DNA from: Rhodospirillales bacterium
Lineage (GTDB): Bacteria > Pseudomonadota > Alphaproteobacteria > Acetobacterales > Acetobacteraceae
Reading direction: 5' to 3'
NCBI GenBank assembly: GCA_028866335.1
Contig: JAGWIL010000006.1
Location: 1 to 34,656 of the forward strand
Length of the DNA stretch: 34,656 nt
In this document: positions 23,160-30,837 of the stretch, one piece after another
How positions within the stretch are numbered: position 1 is the stretch's first letter
Layout: each line of letters opens with the position of its first letter
The notes under the pieces: model-generated
The model's input: only the letters and a program-made list of their open reading frames with translations
Told to the model about the DNA's origin: nothing
Database searches by the model: none
Made by a program: the position numbers and the translations under genes

Positions 23160-23177
23160 GGAAAACGCCAGTTTTCC
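23160..23177. promoter_or_regulatory. Inverted repeat upstream of the Fic antitoxin
   Basis: GGAAAAC-gcca-GTTTTCC is a perfect 7-bp inverted repeat with a 4-base spacer. It sits between the end of the zinc protein gene (23181) and the antitoxin start (23136). It could be an operator or a terminator hairpin. VbhA-type antitoxins lack an evident DNA-binding domain, so autoregulation through this site is unproven. Confidence 0.5.
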
Positions 23178-23180
23178 AGC

Positions 23181-23429
23181 CTAAAATAGCGTTGACTTGG
23201 GTACGTCGAGGGTAGCCGGCGCCACGGGCCGAAGCTGGGCTGCAAGTTCTATTCGATGAGCGCCGCAGGCCCATAGGGTGAGGCCCGCCCGGGTGAGCGG
23301 CGGACCGAACCCAAAGCTTGGATACTTGGCACCACAGATGGCGCAGCGCCGGCGCTCATACTCCTCGATCGACCCAGGCATCGGCCCGGCCGGCGCAGCG
23401 GGAGGATCTGGGAAGGGTCGGGATGCCAT
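23181..23429 (-). CDS. Small zinc-ribbon-like protein, 82 aa
   Basis: The protein has the pattern CAIC (residues about 29-32) and, about 20 residues later, CGAH (CxxH), a plausible four-ligand zinc site. The N-terminus is Pro-rich. The start overlaps the last base of the UvrD-like stop (TGATG), showing coupling. No family recognised beyond the likely metal site. Confidence 0.7.
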   Translation of the reverse strand: MASRPFPDPPAAPAGPMPGSIEEYERRRCAICGAKYPSFGFGPPLTRAGLTLWACGAHRIELAAQLRPVAPATLDVPKSTLF

Positions 23430-25408
23430 CAGGCAACCGATGCCGCACGGTAAATCCGCCGTGAAAGCGCAGGATGGTCATGCCACCCCTCGACGCGGTT
23501 GGCCTCCGGGATGTCCTCGAGGAAGGCAGACGGTGTGGCAGGGCCTCGGCGGAAGCCGGCGTGGGAAATCGTGACCCGCTTCATGCCGCGCGTCACACCG
23601 ACATAGGCAAGGCGGCGTTCCTCGTCGTGATCGCCATAGAGCGGCGGAAACAGCCCGTTTTCCCACGCAACCAGGAAGACATGCGGGAATTCAAGCCCTT
23701 TCGCCCGGTGCAGCGTCATCAGCTTGACCGTGTTCGCCGCATCCTCACCAGGCCCGCTCGACGAAAGCGCAGCATGGTCGAGGAGTTCGCGCGGCGTGTG
23801 GAAATTCCCGGCGAGTTGGATGAGTTCCTGTACGTTGTCGAGGCGACCTTCGGTGGTCTCAGCTTGGCTCTCCCTGAGCATTTGGCGATAGCCGCTGTGA
23901 TCGAGGGCCAGAGACAGGAGATCGGCGACGGTGACGTCGGGCTGGCGGCCGACCTTGCGCAAAGCGTCAGCGAACAGCAGTCCGGCCGCGCGCGCTCTGG
24001 GCGGCAATTGAGCCGTATCGAGCGCCTGTAGTAGCGAGACGCGGCGCCAGCTCGCCTCTTCTTCGAGAACTGCCATGGTCTTCGGGCCAAAGCCCCGGGT
24101 TGGCGCATTGATGACACGACGGAAACTCTCGTCGCTCTGACGATCGTCCGGAGCAATCACCAGGCGCAGTAGCGCGAGCGCGTCCTTGATTTCGGCGCGA
24201 TGATAGAAGCCGACATCGCCAACAATCGTGTAGGGCACGCGCCCCCGCATCAAGGCTTCCTCGAGCAACCGACTCAAGGCGTTGCTGCGGTAGAGGATCG
24301 CGAACTCGCCCCACTCGTGCCCATCACCATGCTGGCGGACGATCGCGCGCGTGATCTCCGCCGCCTCGCCTTCGGCGGTGGGAAACCGGACGATTTCGAG
24401 CGGGGTGCCGTCACTCTTCCTGGTGAAGAGTGTCTTGCCGAGGCGATGACGATCGCGGCTGATGATGCCGTTGGCCGCGGCCAAGATATGGCCGGTGCTT
24501 CGGAAGTTCTCTTCAAGACGGATCTGCGCGGCTCCAGGAAAGTCCTGGGTGAACCTCCGGATGTATTTGATGTCGGCGCCGCGCCAGCCGAAGATTGACT
24601 GGTCATCGTCGCCGACTGCAAAGATCTCCTTATGGCCTGCGCTGAGCATCCGCAGCCATGTGTACTGTGCCCGGTTGACGTCCTGATATTCGTCCGCCAA
24701 CACACAATCGAACCGATCCGCCCATCGCTGGCGATAGGCGCGGTCCTGCATCATCGCCCGCACCGGCCAGAGCAGCAGATCGCCAAAGTCGGCGGCGTTC
24801 GAATCCTGCAGCACGCGCTGATATTCGATGTAGATGCGAGCGCAGTTGCGCAGGGTTTTCGCATCGACCGGAAAGCCGTCGCGTTCTGCACTGGCAATTT
24901 CGGCTTCGGCGCTCGCTGAAGCGTCGCGCGGAATGATCAGCTCGTCCTTCCATTTCGAGATGCGATTGCACACCGCCTTGATCGGGTCACGTCCCCCGCC
25001 GCCTTCTTCCTCCCCGCTGGCAAGGTTCATCGCTTTCATGACCCGCTTGACCATCCGGCGCGTGTCATCGCTATCGAGGATATCGAAGCCCGATCGCAGG
25101 TTGGCGACCTCCGGCTCGATCCTGAGTTGGCGCGCGCCCAGGCCGTGAAACGTGCCGGCCCATCTCGGAGCCATCGTCTCGCCCAGCGCGAGCTTAATTC
25201 TCCCCGTCATCTCCGCCGCCGCCTTGTTGGTGAAGGTGACCGTGAGAACGCGCGCGGGCTCGATCCGAAGGTTGGCGATCCGATGCGCGACCGCGGCGGT
25301 CAGGGTCTTCGTCTTGCCGGTCCCGGCGCCGGCGATCACCAGCGTCGGGCCGGGTTGAATGGCAGCGGCGTGCTGTTGTGGCGTCAGATCATCGAGGATG
25401 CTGGTCAT
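23429..25408 (-). CDS. UvrD/Rep/PcrA-like superfamily 1A DNA helicase
   Basis: This 659-residue enzyme unwinds DNA 3' to 5' using ATP. Visible motifs in order: Q-motif region (LTPQQHAAA), Walker A GAGTGKT (27-33), VTFTNKAAAEM (motif Ia), DEYQDVN (II), GDDDQSIFGWRGA (III), EENFRST (IV), TLHRAKGLEFPHVFL (V) and YVGVTR (VI). Length is slightly shorter than PcrA. On a plasmid it may aid replication or recombination. It begins one base after the stop of the HD-domain gene and is coupled to the zinc protein. Start 25408 was chosen over 25426 because it is the conserved-looking start next to the upstream stop. Confidence 0.95.
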   Translation of the reverse strand: MTSILDDLTPQQHAAAIQPGPTLVIAGAGTGKTKTLTAAVAHRIANLRIEPARVLTVTFTNKAAAEMTGRIKLALGETMAPRWAGTFHGLGARQLRIEPEVANLRSGFDILDSDDTRRMVKRVMKAMNLASGEEEGGGGRDPIKAVCNRISKWKDELIIPRDASASAEAEIASAERDGFPVDAKTLRNCARIYIEYQRVLQDSNAADFGDLLLWPVRAMMQDRAYRQRWADRFDCVLADEYQDVNRAQYTWLRMLSAGHKEIFAVGDDDQSIFGWRGADIKYIRRFTQDFPGAAQIRLEENFRSTGHILAAANGIISRDRHRLGKTLFTRKSDGTPLEIVRFPTAEGEAAEITRAIVRQHGDGHEWGEFAILYRSNALSRLLEEALMRGRVPYTIVGDVGFYHRAEIKDALALLRLVIAPDDRQSDESFRRVINAPTRGFGPKTMAVLEEEASWRRVSLLQALDTAQLPPRARAAGLLFADALRKVGRQPDVTVADLLSLALDHSGYRQMLRESQAETTEGRLDNVQELIQLAGNFHTPRELLDHAALSSSGPGEDAANTVKLMTLHRAKGLEFPHVFLVAWENGLFPPLYGDHDEERRLAYVGVTRGMKRVTISHAGFRRGPATPSAFLEDIPEANRVEGWHDHPALSRRIYRAASVA

Positions 25409-25409
25409 G

Positions 25410-26069
25410 TCAGGCAAGCTCCGCATTGCGCGCGGGATGGGACATCTCGGCGGCGTTGGATGTCAGGAAGAGAAGGGTGTCGAGAAAACGCTCTGCGGCG
25501 TAACCGGCCGGCCATGGCTCCCAAGGGGCGTAGCCTGCTGCCCCGGGCAACGGGTCCACGGTCACGGGTGCCAAGGTCATCTTGAGATCATGTCGGATGG
25601 CATGACGCGACCACCCCACGACGTTTAGGGCTTCGCTCGCCGCGGCTAGATGGTCGGCCGCCTTGTGAGCGCGGTAGCTGGTCTCGTCCCAGGCGGGCAA
25701 ACTGTAACGGGTGTCCACGGCCTGTTGATGCAATGCAACGAGCCGTTCATAGCCTTCCCCGAGATGCGGCTTCAGCGGCGTGATCGGATCGTAGCCGCCC
25801 AGCAGAGCTTCGGTCGCATCGTGCAGCAGCTCTCGCCGCGCCTCCGCCTCTGTCAGGCGGCGTTTCGAGGCTTGCTGCCGCAGCTCGAGCACCGTCAGGC
25901 TATGCTGGGCGACGGATAGCGGGTGATCCCAAGCGGAGTATCCCGACCAGCGATAGGTACGAGACAAGCCGATCGCTAGGTCTCGATCGGTCCAGGCCGT
26001 CGGATCTGGAGCTAACAGGTTGAGGCGATTGCCGGAAGGAAGGAGCACCCAGGCGCGATGCGGGGTCAT
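25410..26069 (-). CDS. HD-domain phosphohydrolase (YfbR/5'-deoxynucleotidase-like)
   Basis: This 219-residue protein has a metal-binding HD-domain: H in HPLSVAQHSL (about 50-60), HD with DATEALLGGYDPITPLKP (about 87-105), and a later ADHLAAASEA. The segment DPITPLKP is typical of YfbR-type nucleotide phosphohydrolases that act on deoxynucleoside monophosphates. Nucleotide hydrolysis is inferred from family, not tested. The ATG overlaps the stop of the Toprim gene (ATGA), so translation is coupled. Confidence 0.85.
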   Translation of the reverse strand: MTPHRAWVLLPSGNRLNLLAPDPTAWTDRDLAIGLSRTYRWSGYSAWDHPLSVAQHSLTVLELRQQASKRRLTEAEARRELLHDATEALLGGYDPITPLKPHLGEGYERLVALHQQAVDTRYSLPAWDETSYRAHKAADHLAAASEALNVVGWSRHAIRHDLKMTLAPVTVDPLPGAAGYAPWEPWPAGYAAERFLDTLLFLTSNAAEMSHPARNAELA

Positions 26070-27016
26070 GCTCCCCTCCCCTGCTTGAGCACGTCGTTCC
26101 AGTCGAGACCTTCCGGCGGTCGTAACCGCTCGAAAGCGACCCCGGCTTCCTCTGCAATCTTGGCGTGACGCTCGGCATAGCGGTCTCCCGCGCGGTTAGC
26201 GTCCGCTGCGCTCTCGACCGTAGCCCCGGCCTGCTTTTTGATCTCGGTGCAGATGCGCTGCAGAGCGTCCAGCGTCCCCGGCCCCATGCCGCCGCCGGTT
26301 GCCACGTAGAGGCTGCCAGGGCGACGCCCCTCAAGAGAGGCGATGCTGAGCGCGTCGATCGGCGCTTCGGCGATGACAAGTCGGCAGGCCGCAGCCGGAG
26401 CGCTTCGAAAGACGAATAGGGTCTTGTCCCCGCCTTTCAGCGAGCCTTTGAAGTCTGGCCCTCGGATCTCGACATGCGTTACCCTGGCATCCTGGCGATG
26501 CGCGAACCAGGCGCTGCCATAGGCGCCATCCCGGATGATGTCCTGCTCGCCGGCCGCAAAAAGAATATTGGCGGGAATCCGGCGCTCTTCCAGGAGGTAG
26601 CGCCATGCCGGGCAGCCGGAGCGTAGCCGCTTGCGTCCGGACCAGCGCTCGGCAACCGGGCGATCCGCCCCGTGGTCTTTCGCTGTCTGCGGGCCGGGCT
26701 CGTAGCGCGGGGAGATTCCGACGAACCTGCGCAGGGCCTGCCGCACATGGCCGAAGTTCAGTCGTGGCTCAAGGTGCTGGACGAGGGAGAAGATGTCGCC
26801 CTTGGCCTCCGATTGCGGATCCCACCAGCCTCTACCCTCATGGGTCACAATGAGGACCTCGCCTTTGCCGCGACGGTATTTCAAGGCGTGGCGCGTGCTC
26901 TCCGCTTTATCGAGGTGCCAGGCTTGGACCCCCTGCGACAGGCGTTCGGCGTTTTCGAGGACAGCGGCGCAGTTTACCTGCGCGCGAAAAGTGTCGAGTT
27001 CAGCATCTTCCGTCAT
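26066..27016 (-). CDS. Toprim-domain protein with DUF3991-like N-terminus
   Basis: This 316-residue protein has an N-terminal region (residues about 30-150, with RGKGEVLIVTHEGRGWWDP and VQHLEPRLNFGHVRQALRRFVG) like DUF3991 or mobilisation-type primase proteins, and a C-terminal Toprim part. Toprim features: IAEAPIDALSI (Glu and first acidic loop), ATGGGMGPG, and ADANRAGD. In that last block the family's D-x-D position reads D-A-N, so the second acidic residue appears replaced. It may still bind metal through other residues. Structured leader copy 7 lies upstream. Start 27016 has no strong ribosome binding site near it but is the conserved-looking one. Confidence 0.82.
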   Translation of the reverse strand: MTEDAELDTFRAQVNCAAVLENAERLSQGVQAWHLDKAESTRHALKYRRGKGEVLIVTHEGRGWWDPQSEAKGDIFSLVQHLEPRLNFGHVRQALRRFVGISPRYEPGPQTAKDHGADRPVAERWSGRKRLRSGCPAWRYLLEERRIPANILFAAGEQDIIRDGAYGSAWFAHRQDARVTHVEIRGPDFKGSLKGGDKTLFVFRSAPAAACRLVIAEAPIDALSIASLEGRRPGSLYVATGGGMGPGTLDALQRICTEIKKQAGATVESAADANRAGDRYAERHAKIAEEAGVAFERLRPPEGLDWNDVLKQGRGA

Positions 27017-27101
27017 GGCTCATTGCTCCGGATTTCCAGGGGATCGCTTGTCCGGAAGGCCTTTCGCCTGCCCCTCCATCCGATCCTTTCGAAGCCCGGC
27101 A

Positions 27102-27187
27102 ACCGCGTAGCCAGCAGGGGGCAAGGGCGCCGCGTCCAGCGGCGGCCGCGAAGCGGCTCCCCTTGCGGCCTGCTCGGCGCCAGCGGT
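27102..27187 (-). repeat. Structured leader element, copy 7 (before Toprim operon)
   Basis: A core GCAAGGG / CCCTTGC stem encloses two hairpins of nearly identical arms, GCCGC-gtcca-GCGGC and GCCGC-gaa-GCGGC. The outer stem pairs ACCGC and AGCAGG with their complements on the right. It is the most divergent copy in the inner region but keeps the fold, and it lies about 85 bases before the start at 27016, in the longest gene-free stretch of the window (27017-27267). Confidence 0.86.
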
Positions 27188-27238
27188 AGCGGCCTCTTCC
27201 CGTTTCTCTCATTCTCATGCCAGCCACTGTGCCGGCCC

Positions 27239-27266
27239 ATTCTGCGAACGGCGCGCGCTCGCACGC
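27239..27266. repeat. Short near-direct repeat, copy a, next to ATP-grasp gene
   Basis: ATTCTGCGAACGGCGCG at 27239-27255 differs by one base from the copy at 28453-28469, and the following bases are also similar. The two copies lie on either side of the ATP-grasp gene. A third partial match (ATTTTGCGAATGGC) is at 12086-12099. Confidence 0.6.
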
Positions 27267-27267
27267 T

Positions 27268-28392
27268 TCAACAGCGATAGCCGCACTCGGACAGATGATC
27301 CCGGTACGCTCCATCGAGCACGCCACGGCCTTCGGCGAGCTGCGCCAGATTGAGGTCGCCGCCGTAGTTCACTTCGAGGCACACCGGCCCCTGGTCCGTG
27401 AGCGCGATATCCCAGGATTGGGTGCGGATACCCGGGAAAACGCAGGCGGCATTCATCACCAAGTCCCGCAGTCCGGCCCAATCGGGCAGCGTGGTTCCGA
27501 CTAGCGCGGCATCGGTGTCGGGATGCGATGACCACTCGGCGAGATCGGCGCCGGCGCCACTTACTGCGCGCGTGATCTGGCCGGTCATCGTATCGACAGC
27601 AGCAGCCATATTGCCCGGCCGCCAGTAATTGTCGGCCGGATTGGTCCCCGTGGCGATCTTCACCAGAGCGCGGTGAAGGATGGGACCATCACGGCCGACC
27701 AGCACCAAGGCGCGCACGGACCAAAGCCGCGGTCCGAAGCGTCCGACCAGTTCGGGATGGGACTTCATGCGTCGCTGCAGCACATAGCCGTTTCCGCCGC
27801 TCATCCCTCCGACGAATTGCTCGATGGTCCGGGTGTGGCCATCGAGGAAGACAAGCTGGTCCAGCGCGGGGTCGAAGCGCTCGATCGAAGCCACATCGAG
27901 GCTGTATTTCCCCGCCGCGGGCTTCGCGAACAGAGGGTAGAGGGCCGGGTCGCGCAGCCACTCCGCAAGGCGTTCGGAAACGGCCAGTGTTTTGGCGTGG
28001 GGAAGCCAGCGCAACGGCTGCGTGACGGCCAGCGTCTCCGGCACCGGAAGTCCAGCCCCGCGCATGATTGTCTGGAACAGGATTTTGTCGGCGGCGGTCT
28101 GATACCAATGACGGTCATTGCAAGCGAGGTGCATCAAGTGCTGCGCCTTCTTGCCGACGAAGGCACGCTTGTCGTCCAGCGTTAGGGTACGATCCCAAAG
28201 CCGGTAATACAGGTATTCGGGGATGCTGAGCTTACCGGCTCCCCTCATGAGGCGGATCGCCTCGATGGCGAGCGCGGTGCCCGGTCGGCCGTCCCGCATC
28301 GCCGTCAACGTGTTTCGATTGATGTCGAGGCGCGGAAGTCCCTGGAGGCTGGGCAACATTCCCATCTCGGAGGCCGACGTGGTCTGGTTCAT
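27268..28392 (-). CDS. ATP-grasp protein (sugar-transfer associated type)
   Basis: This 374-residue protein looks like the ATP-grasp family related to alpha-L-glutamate ligases and sugar-transfer-associated ATP-grasp enzymes (family recalled). Features include LFAKPAAGKYSLDVASIE (ATP-binding loop), QLVFLDGHTRTIEQFVGGMSG (glycine-rich and Glu region), LWSVRALVLV, and the C-terminal metal-binding LEVNYGGDLNLAQLAEG with the typical ExN. ATP-grasp enzymes join a carboxylate to an amine or thiol. The partner here is unknown. AAAGGAG lies upstream of start 28392. It faces a divergent promoter region with the DUF192 gene and is bracketed by short direct repeats. Confidence 0.85.
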   Translation of the reverse strand: MNQTTSASEMGMLPSLQGLPRLDINRNTLTAMRDGRPGTALAIEAIRLMRGAGKLSIPEYLYYRLWDRTLTLDDKRAFVGKKAQHLMHLACNDRHWYQTAADKILFQTIMRGAGLPVPETLAVTQPLRWLPHAKTLAVSERLAEWLRDPALYPLFAKPAAGKYSLDVASIERFDPALDQLVFLDGHTRTIEQFVGGMSGGNGYVLQRRMKSHPELVGRFGPRLWSVRALVLVGRDGPILHRALVKIATGTNPADNYWRPGNMAAAVDTMTGQITRAVSGAGADLAEWSSHPDTDAALVGTTLPDWAGLRDLVMNAACVFPGIRTQSWDIALTDQGPVCLEVNYGGDLNLAQLAEGRGVLDGAYRDHLSECGYRC

Positions 28393-28452
28393 CTGACAGG
28401 TGCTCCTTTGCCATTGCCGGCGCTTCAGCCGATGTGACTTCGGTAGCCCCCG

Positions 28453-28484
28453 ATTCTGCGAATGGCGCGTCGCGCGAGCACGGT
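28453..28484. repeat. Short near-direct repeat, copy b, upstream of ATP-grasp gene
   Basis: ATTCTGCGAATGGCGCG at 28453-28469 is 16/17 identical to copy a at 27239. It lies in the divergent region between the ATP-grasp and DUF192 genes, about 60 bases upstream of the ATP-grasp start. Confidence 0.6.
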
Positions 28485-28518
28485 TCCCGTTCGCAGACTG
28501 TCGCGGCAGCCTTTAGGG

Positions 28519-29016
28519 ATGAGACGCTCAATCACATCCCCCCTCGCCTGGGCGTTCGTGCCCGCCGTGCTGTTGCTGTCCTTTGGCGGCTACCTCAAGA
28601 TCACCCGCCAGCCGCAGGAAGGGCTTCCGGAGAATGCCGTCACCGTGACGAACGCGGCGGGCACGTCGGTCCAATTCAGTGTCGAGATGGCCGTGACGCC
28701 TGACGAGCGCGAAAAAGGGCTGATGTTTCGCCCTACCCTCGCCGCCAAAACCGGTATGGCGTTCATCTTCCCGCGCCCCGAGATCGTCGATTTCTGGATG
28801 AAAAATACGATCGTGCCGCTCGACATGATCTTCGTTCGACGCGACGGGATGATCGCCTCTATCGCGCGCGACCGAGTGCCCTTCAGTCTCGCAGGCACAT
28901 TCAGCGGCAGCCCTGTCACCGCAGTCCTGGAAATGCCGGCAGGCACGGCGGCACGGTTTGACCTCGCGCGCGGTGATCGCGTGAGCGGCCTGGGCAGCCA
29001 TTTGCCGCCGATGTGA
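28519..29016 (+). CDS. DUF192-family exported protein
   Basis: This 165-residue protein has an N-terminal hydrophobic segment (LAWAFVPAVLLLSFGGYL, residues about 9-26), probably a signal anchor. Then come hallmarks of DUF192: KGLMFRPTLAAKTGMAFIF, FWMKNTIVPLDMIFV, and VLEMPAGTA. The family folds as a small beta-barrel of unknown function. Start 28519 has only a weak AGGG upstream; an in-frame start at 28462 would add a basic, less likely N-terminus. It lies 96 bases before umuD on the same strand, divergent from the ATP-grasp gene. Confidence 0.85.
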   Translation: MRRSITSPLAWAFVPAVLLLSFGGYLKITRQPQEGLPENAVTVTNAAGTSVQFSVEMAVTPDEREKGLMFRPTLAAKTGMAFIFPRPEIVDFWMKNTIVPLDMIFVRRDGMIASIARDRVPFSLAGTFSGSPVTAVLEMPAGTAARFDLARGDRVSGLGSHLPPM

Positions 29017-29068
29017 CCGTCGCTCACGGGACGCAAAAGATCGCCGCTCTGGACTCTTCGGCACGCTT

Positions 29069-29083
29069 GTTCTTATTGTGTTC
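29069..29083 (+). promoter_or_regulatory. LexA box of umuDC
   Basis: GTTC-ttattgt-GTTC is an exact match to the alphaproteobacterial LexA operator GTTC-N7-GTTC. It lies 29 bases upstream of the umuD start and overlaps a possible -35 (TTGTTC, 29067-29072), so binding would block transcription until SOS induction. Confidence 0.9.
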
Positions 29084-29112
29084 TCGTTCGCCTAGTCTTC
29101 TGGATCAACCCC

Positions 29113-29547
29113 ATGCTGCTCATCGCCGAGCCCGCCACCCATGTCTCGATACCCTATTTCCTGGACAAGCTGCCGGCCGGATTCCCCTCCCCCGCGGCTG
29201 ATTACGTCGAGGGTAGGCTCGATCTCAACGAGCATTTGATCGCCCGGCCAGCGGCGACATTCATCGTGCAAATCTCCGGTGACAGCCTCCTGGGTGCAGG
29301 CGTCTATGATGGCGATCTCGCCATCGTGGACCGATCGGTTCAACCCGAGCGTGGGGATCTCGTCGTCGCGGCTATCGATGGCGCGCTGACCGCGAAATTC
29401 CTGCAATGGGACGGACCACGCACGGCACCATCAAACGTCCGCCTGGTGGGTGCGAACCCTGATTTCCCGACATTCGCCATCGCCAACTTAGACAGCCTCG
29501 AAATCTGGGGAGTCGTGACGTCGACGATCCGCCAGCGGCGGCGGTAA
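29113..29547 (+). CDS. umuD: UmuD-like S24 peptidase, DNA polymerase V subunit
   Basis: This 144-residue protein matches UmuD: an Ala-Gly cleavage site in KLPAGFPSP (A22-G23), the catalytic Ser58 in SGDSLLGAGVYDGD and catalytic Lys95 in ALTAKFL. RecA-stimulated self-cleavage gives UmuD', which with UmuC forms translesion polymerase V. It is transcribed from the LexA-controlled promoter region just upstream and is followed by umuC after three bases. No strong ribosome binding site is visible before the start. Confidence 0.95.
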   Translation: MLLIAEPATHVSIPYFLDKLPAGFPSPAADYVEGRLDLNEHLIARPAATFIVQISGDSLLGAGVYDGDLAIVDRSVQPERGDLVVAAIDGALTAKFLQWDGPRTAPSNVRLVGANPDFPTFAIANLDSLEIWGVVTSTIRQRRR

Positions 29548-29550
29548 TCA

Positions 29551-30819
29551 ATGGCCGCTATTGCGCTGATCGATATGAACAATTTCTACGTTTCCTGCGA
29601 ACGGGTATTTCGCCCGGACCTCGAAGGACGTCCGGTCATCGTGCTGTCGAACAATGATGGCTGCGCGATTGCCCGATCCCAAGAGGCGAAGGATCTCGGC
29701 ATCAAGATGGGCGATGTCTGGTACAAAATACGCGACGAATTCCGGCGCGCCGGCGGTGTCGCCTTCTCCAGCAATTATGCACTCTATGGAGACATGTCCG
29801 CACGGATCGGCGAGATCCTCACGCTGTTCTCGCCGGAAATCGAGACCTATTCGATCGACGAGTCTTTCGTCAGCTTCGATGCGGTCCGCCCAACAAGCCG
29901 TTTTCCGCTCGCCCAGGACATGGCGGCGACCGTGCGGCGATGGTCCGGCATTCCATGTTGCGTTGGTATCGGGCCGACCAAAACATTGGCAAAGCTCGCT
30001 AATTATACCGCAAAGAAGAAGCTGCTCGACGGCTCGGGGATCGCTGATCTGATGGATGAGACCCGGCGCGCGCAAGCGCTGGCCCTGGTCCCGGTCGGCG
30101 AGGTTTGGGGCGTTGGCCGCGCATCGGCCGGCAAGCTGGGGGACCTCGGCGTGAAGACGGCTGCCGATTTGATGCGCGTGGATCGGCGTCTTGCGCGTAA
30201 CACTCTGACCGTTGTGGGCGAACGGATCGTCGCCGAGTTGGCGGGCAATGCCTGTGCCGACCTCGAGCTGGAAGCGCCCCCCCAAAAAGGGTGCGCCGTC
30301 ACCCGCAGCTTCGGCCGTGCAGTCAGCGATTGGTCCGAGATGGAACAAGCTCTCGCATTCTATGCTGCGCGGGCTGGTGAGAAGCTTCGTGGGCAGGCGC
30401 GCGCCGCGTCCGTAATGCAGGTCTTCATGCACACCAACAGATTCAATGGCGACAAGCCATATTCAAACGCGATGACGGCGCGTTTTCCCGAGGCCACCGC
30501 CGACACCCGCGATCTTATTGCAATGGCCCTTGATCTCGGCCGCCGGATTTGGCGTGCAGGCTACCGCTTCTCCAAAGCAGGCGTGGTTTTGAACGACCTG
30601 GTCGATGCCAGCACCGCTCAACGCTCGTTCCTGGTCGAGCCCTCCAGGCGAGGACGGTCGGCGCCGTTGATGGCTGCAATGGACGAAATCAACAATCGGA
30701 TGGGCAGCGGGACCCTCACTTTCGCCGCAACGGGAATCCGCCGGCATTGGTCGATGCAGGCGCAAATGCGCACGCCACGGTACACCACCCGGTGGAATGA
30801 ACTCGCCCGCGTGCAATAG
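29551..30819 (+). CDS. umuC: UmuC, catalytic subunit of DNA polymerase V
   Basis: This 422-residue Y-family polymerase has the metal-binding [13 protein letters not shown] start, [11 protein letters not shown], the second catalytic motif SIDESFVSF, and a helix-hairpin-helix region ([19 protein letters not shown] in parts) followed by the little-finger part, with a C-terminal UmuC-type tail. Length matches UmuC. It needs UmuD' for activity. It is translated right after umuD and converges on repC, with 18 bases between their stops. Confidence 0.96.
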   Translation: MAAIALIDMNNFYVSCERVFRPDLEGRPVIVLSNNDGCAIARSQEAKDLGIKMGDVWYKIRDEFRRAGGVAFSSNYALYGDMSARIGEILTLFSPEIETYSIDESFVSFDAVRPTSRFPLAQDMAATVRRWSGIPCCVGIGPTKTLAKLANYTAKKKLLDGSGIADLMDETRRAQALALVPVGEVWGVGRASAGKLGDLGVKTAADLMRVDRRLARNTLTVVGERIVAELAGNACADLELEAPPQKGCAVTRSFGRAVSDWSEMEQALAFYAARAGEKLRGQARAASVMQVFMHTNRFNGDKPYSNAMTARFPEATADTRDLIAMALDLGRRIWRAGYRFSKAGVVLNDLVDASTAQRSFLVEPSRRGRSAPLMAAMDEINNRMGSGTLTFAATGIRRHWSMQAQMRTPRYTTRWNELARVQ

Positions 30820-30837
30820 CCTAACGCCTCTCGTCGA

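Noticed and set aside
2393..27187. Leader elements as plain Rho-independent terminators
   Set aside because: No copy has a U-tract after the stem on the minus strand, and conservation reaches to the downstream start codon.
2393..27187. Leader elements as insertion sequences or MITEs
   Set aside because: I see no target-site duplication, and placement is always in the same orientation before a start codon.
29548..30432. 294-residue open frame on the minus strand
   Set aside because: Complement of umuC, which is unmistakable.
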